Below, in pieces: positions 1-8,533 of a DNA stretch of 32,318 bases (the first letter of the stretch is position 1; the number at the start of each line of letters is the position of its first letter). A program made the translations under genes and the position numbers. Source of the DNA: Candidatus Altimarinota bacterium (GTDB lineage: Bacteria; Patescibacteriota; Gracilibacteria; BD1-5; UBA6164); contig JAQUWS010000011.1 in assembly GCA_028692735.1 (NCBI GenBank), positions 1 through 32,318 on the forward strand, in the 5' to 3' direction. The notes below the pieces were generated by a model. That model did not search any database. It was not told where the DNA came from and was given only the letters and a program-made list of their open reading frames with translations.

Positions 1-80
1 TTCTATATTCTAAATTATTGTTTTTCATGAGTTTATTGTTAGGAAGTAAGTTTTTTATATGGATTTTTATTATTTTTATG

Positions 81-101
81 ATTCCGGAACAAGTCCGGAA
101 T
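81..101. repeat. palindromic repeat, copy 1
   Basis: ATTCCGGA (81-88), loop ACAAG, then TCCGGAAT (94-101), followed by TGACA. The stem is perfect and far richer in G+C than its surroundings. It shares the layout stem, nCAAG loop, stem, TGACA with the copy at 143-165, although the stem sequence differs. Confidence 0.75.
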
Positions 102-142
102 GACAGTCTGTGTAAGTTTTGTTGTTAGTTAATGTATTCTGG

Positions 143-165
143 ATACTCGTGTCAAGCACGAGTAT
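143..165. repeat. palindromic repeat, copy 2
   Basis: ATACTCGTG (143-151), loop TCAAG, CACGAGTAT (157-165), followed by TGACA. The arms are perfect 9-mers. The loop CAAG and the TGACA flank match copy 1, while the stem differs with its pairing kept. Related hairpins with a CAAG loop and an AATGACA flank are common as dispersed repeats in some other bacterial genomes. Confidence 0.75.
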
Positions 166-239
166 GACAAAAAATTTTTCTATATTCTATATTCTGTATT
201 CTAAGTTTCTATTCTATTGCTTTGAATTTCAAAGAAAAA

Positions 240-379
240 AAAAGACTATTTTGTGTAATTCATTTGAAGTGCACAAAATACCTCTTTTAGTTTTAAATAC
301 TTTATTTCTTTTATCCTCATTGTAGCTTGTTGTAGCATTTAGTTTTTATTACATTTAATGTAAAAAATTTTAGTCTTTT
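240..379. other. possible structured RNA or hairpin cluster
   Basis: An outer pair AAAAGACTA (240-248) and TAGTCTTTT (371-379) encloses a hairpin TATTTTGTG (247-255) / CACAAAATA (272-280) and a palindrome at 349-363. The nested arrangement could be a non-coding RNA with a closing stem. No promoter or known RNA family was recognised, and AT-rich sequence produces such pairs by chance. Confidence 0.2.
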
Positions 380-452
380 ATACTAGATTGTCAAAATATT
401 GTATGTTTTTTGAGTTGACAAATAATGTTATAATTTTGTTTTATAGTTTTTA

Positions 453-1784
453 TTAACTCTTACACTGATCAAGTACATTTAAAAATTCAGGAAAACTTTT
501 ATCTATACAAGAAATATTTTCAATTTTTATATCAACTCATTTACACTGACTTAAACAAATAAGAGCCATAACAATCCTATGATCATTTCAGTGATCTCCA
601 GATTTTATTTCAACATCCTTAATTTCTCATTTTGGTGGAGTAATTATCATATCCTTTTCAGTTAATTCAACTTTAGCTCACAATTTCTTTAATACACTAG
701 GAATAGTCTGATCTTTCCTTTTTGTCATTTTATTATTTGAACTATTTGCATTTCTAATATAACACTTTCAATCAGCGAGTAAAGATGACATAGCTATGTT
801 TGGCAATAAAAAAGGTATATCATATACATCTATATCAAAAGCCCCAACCTTTCATTCATTTTCCAAAGTTAACAATCAATTATCAATATTAATATGACAA
901 TTAAAATGATTTTTGAATATATCTAATACCCACTTATCAGAAATTAAATCTTCTTCTGGGATATCAACACTTAATTTTCATCAAATCATAGATGTCATAA
1001 ACAAAAAATTTGTTGCTAAAATCAAATCTGTTTCTATTTTAATTTCCCTTTTATATCAAAAATTTTGATTAGGATTGATATTAAATATATTATAATCATT
1101 ATTTACATTAACTTTAATTCAATTTTTTTCTATCATTTGTCTAGTCATCTCTATATAACTTTTTGATACAAGATTATCAGTTTTTAAAGTTAATCCATTT
1201 TTATTTTGAGCTAGTCACAAAAGCATTGCTGTATGAAATTGACTAGTTTCTTTTCATGAAACAAAAAGTTCTCATCATCACAAAGTTCATCAATTTCAAA
1301 CTATATCACACGGAGGATATCAAAGCTCAGTTTTTACTTTAACTCAAACATCTAATAATCAACTTTCTAAATCTTTTATAGTTCTTTTATTCATTCTTTC
1401 ATCTCATACCAAACTATATTTTCATTTTCATAAAGCTGCCAGCATCATAGCAATTCTAAATCATAATCAAGAATTTCAAAGATAAATTGGGACATCACAA
1501 TCCTGCATTTTATCAATTCATCAAGCAATTTCTAATACGCTATAAGCTCATGGATTAGAAACAATTTGATCAACTTTCCATCAAAATTTCTTCATTGCAT
1601 CAATAACAATTAAAGCATCATTACTTAAACTAAAATTTTTTATTTTTGTAGTTTTATCTCATGTGTCTGTCAAAGCTGAAATAACCAACTGTCTAATTGA
1701 TTTAAATTGAGAAGGTGGTAAAACTATTTTTGAATCAACTTCTCTTATATGGGATTTATTTCTATAAAAATTATTATTTGTCAT
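453..1784 (-). CDS. EPSP synthase-like protein (AroA family), divergent active site
   Basis: 443 aa, the usual length of 3-phosphoshikimate 1-carboxyvinyltransferase. Family landmarks run in order: LPPSQ near residue 22, GNSGLGFR (103-110), RMNKR (130-134), YPP (156-158), TSQF (180-183), DIPFLLPNIAM, DHRIVMAL (401-408) and DKSFPEF (about 428-434). EPSP synthase adds the enolpyruvyl group of PEP to shikimate-3-phosphate. Two catalytic positions of the E. coli enzyme are changed by my alignment: Lys22 is Gln (Q26), and the KETDR segment with Glu341 reads KRKDQ near residue 355. Arg27, the DHR pair and the late Lys are kept. No other shikimate gene is in the window, so the true substrate is open. 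The start is ATG at 1784, 73 bp after the HAD gene on the same strand. Confidence 0.75.
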
Positions 1785-1857
1785 AAAAAAAAGACTTTTT
1801 AATAATACTTAATATATGTTACATAAAATATTTAAAAAAGTCAACAAATAACAACAT
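1785..1857 (-). terminator. hairpin with U-tract between HAD and AroA-like genes
   Basis: On the minus strand GACTTTTTTAA and TTAAAAAGTC pair imperfectly (one bulge) and are followed by eight T residues right before the ATG of the AroA-like gene. It could end transcripts from the fur-HAD operon or act as an attenuator. A TTGACT lies at its upstream edge, so a promoter for the downstream gene is also possible. Confidence 0.4.
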
Positions 1858-2469
1858 TTAAATTTTAGTTATAAATTCTTTCATAAAACTTATTCTCTCA
1901 TCATTATCTTCGGATACAAATCAGTAAAATCAACTATTTTCATAAAACATTCTATCAACTTCAGAATTTCAAACATACAAAATTTCATTGGGTTTCAAAT
2001 CATATTTTTTACACAATTCTAAAGATAGTCTGACATCAGGCTTATAATACCTATAAGTATCTTCTCCTATAACATCAAAGAAATATTTATCTAAAGAGAA
2101 ATACTTTAACATTTCTATTAATAGTTCTCTATATTTATTACTAACAATTACCATTTTAATTCATTTTTCAATTAATCTCTCAAATATACTAATCCATCAA
2201 TCATAAATTTCACATTTATCAAATCACTGCTTATATTCCAACAACCAATTTTCTTTTAATTTTAAAAAATCTTTTGATGAAATATAATTTAATTTTTCAG
2301 AAACTGGCACTCACTTAAATTTCTCTCTAAACAAATAAAAATCATCAATAGATGAATTTGGATAATACAAAAAAAATAGTTCTTTTAACTTATTAGTTGA
2401 AAAATTCATAGTATGACAAATAGTTCAATCAAAATCAAACATCACAAATTTTATATTTTTAGAAATCAT
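1858..2469 (-). CDS. HAD-superfamily hydrolase (phosphoglycolate phosphatase-like)
   Basis: 203 aa. Motif I is DFDGT (about residues 11-15), whose Gly is a TGA codon and whose first Asp would be the nucleophile. Motif II is VIVSNK in the middle, the motif III lysine is in YKPD, and motif IV is VGNSEVDR. A helical cap domain lies between motifs I and II. This is the layout of Gph/PGP-type cytosolic phosphatases, and the substrate cannot be read from sequence. The start ATG at 2469 follows the fur stop by 9 bp, so the two genes form an operon. The motif IV Asp is preceded by an unusual GNSEVD rather than GDxxxD. Confidence 0.85.
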
Positions 2470-2478
2470 AATTTAAAA

Positions 2479-2823
2479 TTAAATAAATTTTCAATAAACA
2501 TCTACATTAAGATAATCAACTGAAAAATTATAAGGAATTCATGGTATATTTATATTGTCTATATCCAAATCTTTAACTTCTAGTGTATCAGTATCTATCA
2601 AATGAATATGATTATCTCTTGTTAATTCATAAAGTGCTTTTTCTTGAATTCAAGTAATCTTTGTTAATACTCAAATTTTACTCATTTCTTCAACATTTCT
2701 ATAAACAGTAGATCTTCCTGCCTTTGGATGAACCTTCTTTAATTTTGCAAATATTTCATCAACAGTTAAATGATGTCCATCACATATATCTCTTATTGTT
2801 GTTAAATAAGCATGTGTTTTCAT
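2479..2823 (-). CDS. Fur/PerR-family metal- or peroxide-responsive regulator, short form
   Basis: 114 aa from the ATG at 2823; a longer in-frame ATG at 2889 would add a lysine-rich tail and fits the family poorly. The winged helix is clear: LTVDEIFAKLKKVHP, then GRSTVYRNVEEMSKIGVL, the recognition helix of Fur proteins. The C-terminal part keeps a HIHL segment (the Fur HxH region) but lacks the CxxC pairs of the structural zinc site, and the protein is about 25 residues shorter than typical Fur. It is divergent from the peroxiredoxin gene with a Fur-type box between them, which suggests a PerR-like role in peroxide or iron response. It heads an operon with the HAD hydrolase. Confidence 0.85.
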
Positions 2824-2906
2824 ATTTTCTAATATAATTAATAAATTAATGATTTTATTATAAATAAAACTCTTTTTTTTGCAAGTCAAAATAATAACTA
2901 TTCTTA

Positions 2907-2939
2907 TTATTTAATTTGACTTTTAAATAATAAAGAATA
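2907..2939. repeat. inverted repeat in fur-prx intergenic region
   Basis: TTATTATTTAA and TTAAATAATAA face each other around TTTGACT, with a near-match extending to TTCTT/AAGAA. It overlaps the -35 element of the peroxiredoxin promoter and may be a second regulator site. In such AT-rich sequence it may also be chance. Confidence 0.4.
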
Positions 2940-2943
2940 ATAT
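2916..2943 (+). promoter_or_regulatory. peroxiredoxin promoter
   Basis: TTGACT (2916-2921), a 16-bp spacer and TAATAT (2938-2943). Transcription would start near 2950, inside the Fur-type box, leaving a leader of about 150 nt before the ATG at 3103. Confidence 0.55.
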
Positions 2944-2948
2944 ATTTA

Positions 2949-2963
2949 TGAGAATCATTCTCA
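2949..2963. promoter_or_regulatory. Fur/PerR-type operator
   Basis: TGAGAATCATTCTCA is a perfect 7-1-7 inverted repeat, the classic layout of a Fur-family box (compare TGATAATNATTATCA). It lies directly downstream of the -10 of the peroxiredoxin promoter and between the divergent fur and prx genes, so binding would block prx transcription. Confidence 0.8.
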
Positions 2964-3102
2964 CTATTTTATTTGGTAATCATAATAATATAAAAATCTA
3001 TATAATAAGACAATTAAAGCATATACTAATATATTATTAATACCCCCAGAATGAACTTCAAAATTATTTTTAAACTAAACATTATCTCTTAATAACAAAA
3101 AT

Positions 3103-3762
3103 ATGACAGAATTTAAAATCCCTCTAATTTGAGAACTTGCTCCAGAATTTAATAGCAACTCAACAACATGAGTTATCAATTTTCCAAATGATTACAAATG
3201 AAAATGGACAGTATTATTTTCTCATCCTGCAGATTTTACTCCAGTTTGTACTACAGAATTTGTTGCTTTTCAAGAAAAAAAAGCAGAATTTGATAAAAGA
3301 TGAGTATCCCTAATATGATATTCAGTTGACTGAATTCAATCACATATAGCTTGGATAAATAATATAAAAGAAAAATTTTGAGTAAAAATAGAATTCCCCC
3401 TTGTGTCAGATATAAGTATAGCTTACAAATATGGAATGCTTCATCCAACAGCTGATTCAAATCATACAGTAAGAGCCGTATTTGTTATTGATCCAGATTG
3501 AAAAATTGCTGCTCTTATGTATTACCCTTTATCAAACTGAAGAAATATAGATGAAATATTAAGACTTGTTGATTCTTTACAAATGACTGCAAATAATGGC
3601 AAAGCTACTCCTGCTAATTGGCCAAATAATAGTATATTTAATGACAGAGTAATTATCCCTCCTGCTGCAAATTTAGAACAAATGGAAAAAAATTTAACAC
3701 AATATGAATGTAAAGATTGGTACTTATGTACTCAAGAAAATCCAACAAAAAAAGCGAATTAA
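3103..3762 (+). CDS. peroxiredoxin (Prx6/archaeal-type AhpC-TSA)
   Basis: 219 aa, cytosolic (no signal peptide). It reduces hydrogen peroxide and organic peroxides. The peroxidatic Cys49 sits in [12 protein letters not shown], the canonical PxxxTxxC motif. Downstream come [12 protein letters not shown] and the Prx6-type C-terminal arm ending in ECKDWYLC, with two cysteines near residues 203 and 209. That spacing recalls archaeal peroxiredoxins of the Prx6 subfamily that use C-terminal cysteines to resolve the sulfenic acid. The gene is divergent from the Fur-like regulator and has a Fur box at its start of transcription, so peroxide or metal control is likely. Its last codons form half of the terminator hairpin and overlap the tail of the NUDIX gene by 4 bp. 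Confidence 0.93.
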
Positions 3763-3780
3763 ATTCGCTTTTTTTGTTGG
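3742..3780. terminator. bidirectional terminator shared by prx and NUDIX genes
   Basis: Nineteen-base arms (3742-3760 and 3762-3780) pair perfectly around one base, with GCGAATT in the core and A/T runs on both sides, so either strand yields a stem with a U-tract. Both convergent genes have their stop codons within it (3760-3762 and 3759-3761). Confidence 0.85.
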
Positions 3781-4205
3781 ATTAATCAAACTATATTTTC
3801 ATTATTTTTTGCTTTTATAAAAAGCTCTTCTAAATCCTTAGGATAAGAAAATTTATTTTCTTTTAAATAATCAATACTATAAAATCATATTTCACACCAT
3901 TCTTCACAATGACTACATTTTTCTCTTATTATTTCAGAAAAATCATCAACATTTTTTACTTTAAATAAAAATTGAATTGCTACATATCATTTTTTAGAAA
4001 CATATTCTTTAAATCACAAAAATGATTCAATTATAACATCAATTCAAGTTTCTTCCTTCATCTCTCTATAAAAAGTATCTTCTATAGTTTCTCATTCCTC
4101 TTGAGTTCATCAAGGTAATAAAAAATTTCAAAATTCCTTATCTCTAAGTAAAAAAATTTTATCATCCTTTATAATAATTCACCTAGCTTTAATATAAGTT
4201 TTCAT
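3759..4205 (-). CDS. NUDIX hydrolase
   Basis: 148 aa. The NUDIX box is intact: GTQEEGE, seven residues, then REMKEETGI, matching GX5EX7REUXEEXGU and supplying the metal-binding glutamates. NUDIX enzymes cleave nucleoside diphosphates linked to another group; a house-cleaning role on oxidised or modified nucleotides is common but not shown here. A CSHCEEW segment in the C-terminal third adds a CxxC pair. The ATG at 4205 follows the stop of the DsbA-like gene with 2 bp between them, so the two are co-transcribed. The last codons lie inside the hairpin shared with the peroxiredoxin gene. Confidence 0.9.
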
Positions 4206-4207
4206 TA

Positions 4208-5389
4208 TTATTTTAATAGTTTATCTATTAATACCTTAAAGTTTTCATATGGATAAGCTCAACTTATTACATCAAATTCTCATGTCTCATTATTTACAAG
4301 AATACTTGCTGGAGTTCAAGTTATTGCAAAAACCGTAGATCAACTTGACATTTGATTTATAACCTTTTGACTATATTTTGATGAATTTACACAATCCTCT
4401 AATTTCTGTTTATCAGCTCATAAATTTACTGCCTCATCAATAAGATAAGTTTCTTCAGATTTTTCATCACTATAAGCTTTAGCAATCAAACTATAAAAAG
4501 CATCACTTCATTTTTGTTCTCATAAACATTCCAAAACTAATGCTCAACTAAGTGCATTTTGATGAAAACTTAGAGGAAAATTATTAAAATATTTATTTAC
4601 ACTTCAAGAATAATCTTTATTTATTTTAGTTTCAACATCAGAGTTATGAAACTTAGCACAATAAGGACACTCTAAGTCACTATATTCTATCCATGATATC
4701 TTTGCATTTTTATTTCATTTTAAATAAGTATTTATTTTTATAGAATCTAAGACAGTTTTATCAATAATCAAAAATCACTTACTTGATCTTTCTAAAAATG
4801 GATCAAAAGTTGATCAAACATTTAACGAAAACTGCTTATCTTTTAACTCTTCTAAATATGGAGTCATTGTTCATTCATCACCTAAATCATTTGTTGATAA
4901 TATAACTACTGGTAGATGAGATATACTGTTTTCTTTTAAATAATCAGAAACTCAAATATCAGAAAAATCTTTAATTACAAATTTTGCTGATGTTAAAAAA
5001 GAAGTTTGTTTAATTTGAGTAGTTATCACTTCAGTCATACAATTAGTACATCTTTTATCTCAAATAATTGTAACAACTACATTTGAAGATTTAGTTCTAT
5101 TAGATATCTCTGAAGATACTAAATTACTTAAAGCCGTCAATTGTCATAACAATGTTTCTTTTTTTGTATCTGTTAATTTACTATTACTTTCAGTACTAGT
5201 TATAGCATTTTCTATTTTTATTTTCAATTTTTCTAACACATTTGTATTATACTTTGAAAAATTAATTTTACTTTTAAAAGCCTGTTCATACTTTGAAGTA
5301 TTATTTACAACATTTACTATAGAATATGCATTTACTTGTAAAAAAGTAAATCATAACACAAAACACAATAAAAAACCTATTTTTTTCAT
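4208..5389 (-). CDS. exported DsbA-like protein with two thioredoxin-fold domains
   Basis: 393 aa with an N-terminal signal or anchor (residues 1-21: MKK, a hydrophobic run, then VNA). The first thioredoxin-like domain has CTNC at 114-117 and a likely cis-Pro in SHLPVVIL near 160. The second, at about 225-393, is DsbA-like: IEYSDLECPYCAKFH (CPYC at 241-244), a helical insert and cis-Pro in ITGTPASILV near 355. It should act outside the membrane as a thiol oxidase or isomerase. Likely clients exist nearby, such as the six-cysteine protein at 25890-26222. Most DsbA/BdbD proteins have only one such domain. It forms an operon with the NUDIX gene. Confidence 0.88.
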
Positions 5390-5476
5390 AATTATTTAAT
5401 AATAAAAAATAAACAATTCAATTATAATTAAAAAATTAATTTTAGAAACTTTATTATTAAATAAAAATTATTATTA

Positions 5477-5506
5477 TTGACAGTACGGTATTTTTATGTA
5501 TTATAT
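5477..5506 (+). promoter_or_regulatory. promoter of PPK2-like gene
   Basis: TTGACA (5477-5482) followed by TATGTATTATAT (5495-5506), giving a -10 of TATTAT at 16 bp or TTATAT at 18 bp spacing. The same TTGAC to TATG distance (18 bp) and the TATGTATTATAT block recur upstream of the gene at 8534. Confidence 0.5.
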
Positions 5507-5534
5507 AATATAATTTATTCGTATTTAATCATAA

Positions 5535-6419
5535 ATGAGAAACAGCATTAAAGTTGATGTAACTGATGATCAGATAGCAAAAGCTAAACATAATCTAAAA
5601 ATAATGAAAGAAGATATAGATGATGAAACCCTTGAAAAACATTGATATAGCTTATCAGAACAACTAATATATGAAGTGAAAAAATTAATCATACACATTA
5701 TAATAAACAAAAACAATTGAGTATTTCCAATTGATTGATTTGATACAAGTAGAAAGACAACAATATCAGAAAAAATAACAAGCCCAAGTACTATGTATTA
5801 CAATAACTTTGATAATGCACTTGCAACTAGAGTATCTTTATGAGTTCCCAAATGAAAAGAACTATCAATGCTTATTACAAAATTATATGAAAGATTTTTT
5901 CCTTGAAAATGAAAAACTGTGTTTTTTGATAGATGATTTTGTAACAGAGCATTTGCTCAATATCCTAATTGATACTGTAGTGAAAGACAATATAAAAAAT
6001 TTATTGATACACTTGAATACGAATTAGAAAGATTTAGTGAAAAATGATATAATATTCATAATTTTTTCTTATACATATCAAAAGAAATACAAGAAAAGAG
6101 ACTTGATGAAAGAAAAAATGATCCTTTAAGAATGTTTCGTTATTCTGAATCAGATAAAAATGCATTAAAACATTATGACATAATAAAAAAACAAGTATGA
6201 AAAGTAGCTAAGATCTACGACAAAGCATGACTTCCTTTTACACTTATAAATACTGATGATGAAGAATTATGATTTATTAATTTTTTAAAAGCACTTTTAG
6301 AAAATTGGGATTATTGAAAAAAATCAAAGAAAATAGACTTTACCCCAGATAAAACAATTGTTATTTCTTGAGTTAATGAAATACTTAAATATACATGACA
6401 AGAAAAGTTAAAAAAATAA
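5535..6419 (+). CDS. polyphosphate kinase 2-like protein (PPK2 family)
   Basis: 294 aa. PPK2 enzymes move phosphate between polyphosphate and nucleotides; the direction here is unknown. The order of motifs fits: a Walker A-like PIDGFDTSRKTT (about 65-76), a Walker B/lid segment FFDRGFCNRAFAQ (about 131-143) and YISKEIQEKRLDERKNDPLRMF with SESDKNALKHYD, all PPK2 signatures. The Walker A differs from the usual G-x-D-A-A-G-K: the Gly before Lys is Arg (DTSRK). The Lys and the Arg-rich lid are kept. It stands alone on the plus strand with its own promoter and shares its terminator with the convergent histidine kinase gene. Confidence 0.82.
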
Positions 6420-6446
6420 GACAATATAAAATTGTCTTATTTTTTT
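6411..6446. terminator. bidirectional terminator between PPK2 and histidine kinase genes
   Basis: AAAAAATAAGACAAT (6411-6425) pairs with ATTGTCTTATTTTTT (from 6431) around a 5-base loop. A and T runs on both sides let it work in both directions. The PPK2 stop (6417-6419) and the kinase stop (6445-6447) both lie in or at the edge of it. Confidence 0.85.
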
Positions 6447-7713
6447 AACTAAACTTTATCTCAACTATAGTTCAAATTCACAATTGACTACTATAAATAA
6501 TTTTCCATTTATAGATATCAGCTATCTTCTTAACCAAAGACAATCAAATTCAAAATCATTCAGTATTTCTGGATTTATCTCCTTTATAAAATCTATCAAA
6601 AATTTTTGGTAAATCTTTTTCATTTATTCATAATCAAGTATCTTTTATTATAAAACTAGTTCCCCTATAATTTATTTCTATTTCTCATCAATCCTTATTG
6701 TATTTAATAGCATTTCAAATTATATTTGATAAAAATATATGAAAATAATCCTTATTTGCTTTTATTAAAAGCTTTTTAGGTATATTAACATTTATATTTA
6801 ATTTTTTTTCAGCTATTTTAAACTTAAATTCTCAAACAATATCATCTATGCTTTCTTTAAGATTTATAGTTTCAGTATTTTTTAATAAATCTATATTAGA
6901 AAGATTTACTAAGGTTTCTATCAAAGAATTTAATCTAAGAACTTCTTTTTTCATTTCAACAACCATTTCTTCATCATAAATCTTTAAATCTTTCATCAAT
7001 TGAAGATTTGAATCCATAACTGAAATAGGAGTTTTTAATTCATGTCATGCATTATGAATAAAATCGTTCATATCTTTTATATTAGCCTCAATTGGTCTCA
7101 ATGTCCTATCAACAAATTTATATCAAACAAAATACAAAACTAAAGAAAACAATATACTAATAAAAATAAAACCAAATAAATCATTTAAATAATCCAAAAA
7201 ACTATATCTTAATTTATTAAAAAGAATTATAGTATTTCAAGAATTTCATAATTGAATCTTTTTTACTAAAAATCATGATTTTTGTACCGTATCAAAGTAT
7301 TTATCATCAGACAATGCTGAATTTATAAGTTCATTTGACGTATCATCTTTTATATCACTAGCAAGAACTTTGTTAGAACTATCAAGTAATATATAATTCA
7401 TAAAGTTTTCTGGTTTTAAAATTTTCTTATTATCTGTTTCTTCTCTAATTTCAGCTAGAGGTAATCAAATTTTTACTCATTTTTCAAATCTATTTTCCCT
7501 TATTTTAACAGATAGCGTTATAAAACTCTCTACATCAAAATCATCTTCTTCTACAAAACTTACAAAAAATGAAAAATTATTTTTTTCATTTTTTATTTCT
7601 TTAATGTATTTTGAAGAAAAATAAACTAATTCCAAAAACAAAACAAGCAAGAAAACTATCATCGAAAATGTGATAGTTAAACTTCTTTTTGTTTTCTTTA
7701 AACTATTTGTCAT
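6445..7713 (-). CDS. sensor histidine kinase
   Basis: 422 aa. A first membrane helix (about 12-34), an extracytoplasmic sensor of about 135 residues, and a second helix (about 173-200) precede the kinase core. The H-box is FIHNAGHELKTPIS (phospho-acceptor His near 223), followed by N-box NIIGNAIKYN, G1 DTGLGI, F-box FDRFYKG and G2 GFGIGLSLV, so all ATP-lid elements are present. It is co-transcribed with the response regulator, whose stop precedes this ATG by 2 bp. By the candidate regulon it probably senses envelope or redox stress, which is inference. No HAMP was firmly identified; only a short linker joins the second helix and the H-box. Confidence 0.93.
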
Positions 7714-7715
7714 AA

Positions 7716-8378
7716 TTACCTAATTAAAAATCAAAATCATTTTTTAGTCTCAATTAAATCCTTTCATAATTTTTTTCTAAGATATCATACATATACATCA
7801 ATAGTTTTACTAAACATAAAATCTACTTGAAACTCACCCCAAACTTTTTCATATATCTGTTGCCTAGATAAAGCAACTCATCTATTTTGCAATAAATATT
7901 TAAATAAATCATATTCTAGCTTTGATAAATCAATTTTTTCTCATCATTTTTTTACTTCAACTTTTTGTAAATCAAGTTCTATATCTCATATTTTTATAAT
8001 AGTATTACTTCTATTAACCATTTTCCTTCTTAAAATTGCATTAATTCTAGCTAATAGCTCATCATATTCAAAAGGCTTAACTAAGTAATCATCAGCTCAG
8101 ATATTTAATCATTCAATTATATCTTCCTTAGTTCACCTAGATGTAAGCATAATAATAGAAACATCTTTCTCTTTTTCTCTTATCTGTTTACATATTTCAA
8201 GTCAATTAATTCATGGTAAATTTATATCTAAGATTACAATATCATAGTATTTTGAAATTGCTTTTCTTAATCAGTCATCTCAAACCATCGCAGCCTCAGC
8301 AAATATATCTCTTGAAATTAAATACCTTACAAGATTCCTTGATAATATTTCATTATCTTCTACTACTAATACTCTCAT
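7716..8378 (-). CDS. OmpR-family response regulator
   Basis: 220 aa. The receiver domain has the acidic pair VVEDN at the N-terminus, phospho-acceptor Asp51 in [11 protein letters not shown] in MLTSRG and the lysine in VKPFEYDEL. The C-terminal winged helix (about 125-220) is of OmpR/PhoB type: [13 protein letters not shown], then [12 protein letters not shown], and a recognition helix in KTIDVYVGYLRKKLG, ending GFGFLIR. Its own promoter carries the CTTAA direct repeat (8430-8446) found at five other promoters here, and OmpR-family dimers bind such 11-bp-phased direct repeats. It is first in a two-gene operon with the histidine kinase. Confidence 0.94.
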
Positions 8379-8413
8379 AAATTTAATTAGAAAATTATAA
8401 ATCATTTTCCTTA

Positions 8414-8446
8414 ATAATAATTATATTCATTAAGAAACATTTAAGA
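8414..8446 (-). promoter_or_regulatory. CTTAA box and -10 upstream of response regulator gene
   Basis: On the plus strand TTAAGA at 8430-8435 and 8441-8446 (11-bp phase). In the sense direction CTTAA-N6-CTTAA is followed by 10 bp and then TATTAT (8414-8419). The box takes the place of a -35 element and suggests autoregulation of the two-component system. Confidence 0.7.
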
Positions 8447-8478
8447 AATATTTTTTTATCTACAAACAATTTATTTTA

Positions 8479-8506
8479 TTGACTTTTTATATATATTATG
8501 TATTAT
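8479..8506 (+). promoter_or_regulatory. promoter of the 653-aa protein gene
   Basis: TTGACT (8479-8484), a 16-bp spacer and TATTAT (8501-8506) preceded by TATG. Its layout matches the promoter at 5477-5506 closely. Confidence 0.5.
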
Positions 8507-8533
8507 ATATAAAATATATTTTTATTTTTAAAT

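Larger units (their letters stand above)
1..452. other. gene-free region with palindromic repeats
   Basis: No frame with coding character is seen on either strand, even with TGA read as Gly. The stretch holds runs of TTCTATA/TATTC-type units (1-20 and about 178-219), two hairpin repeats of one family (81-101 and 143-165) and a set of inverted repeats between 240 and 379. It lies just downstream of the minus-strand gene that stops at 453. It is the longest non-coding stretch in an otherwise tightly packed window. Confidence 0.7.

Noticed and set aside
415-434. TTGACA and TATAAT as a promoter
   Set aside because: Only 8 bp separate the two hexamers, too close for sigma-70, and no plus-strand gene follows.
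2671-2889. Longer Fur start at 2889
   Set aside because: It adds a Lys-rich, low-complexity N-terminus that overlaps the likely fur promoter (TTGACT on the minus strand near 2884-2889); the ATG at 2823 fits the family start.
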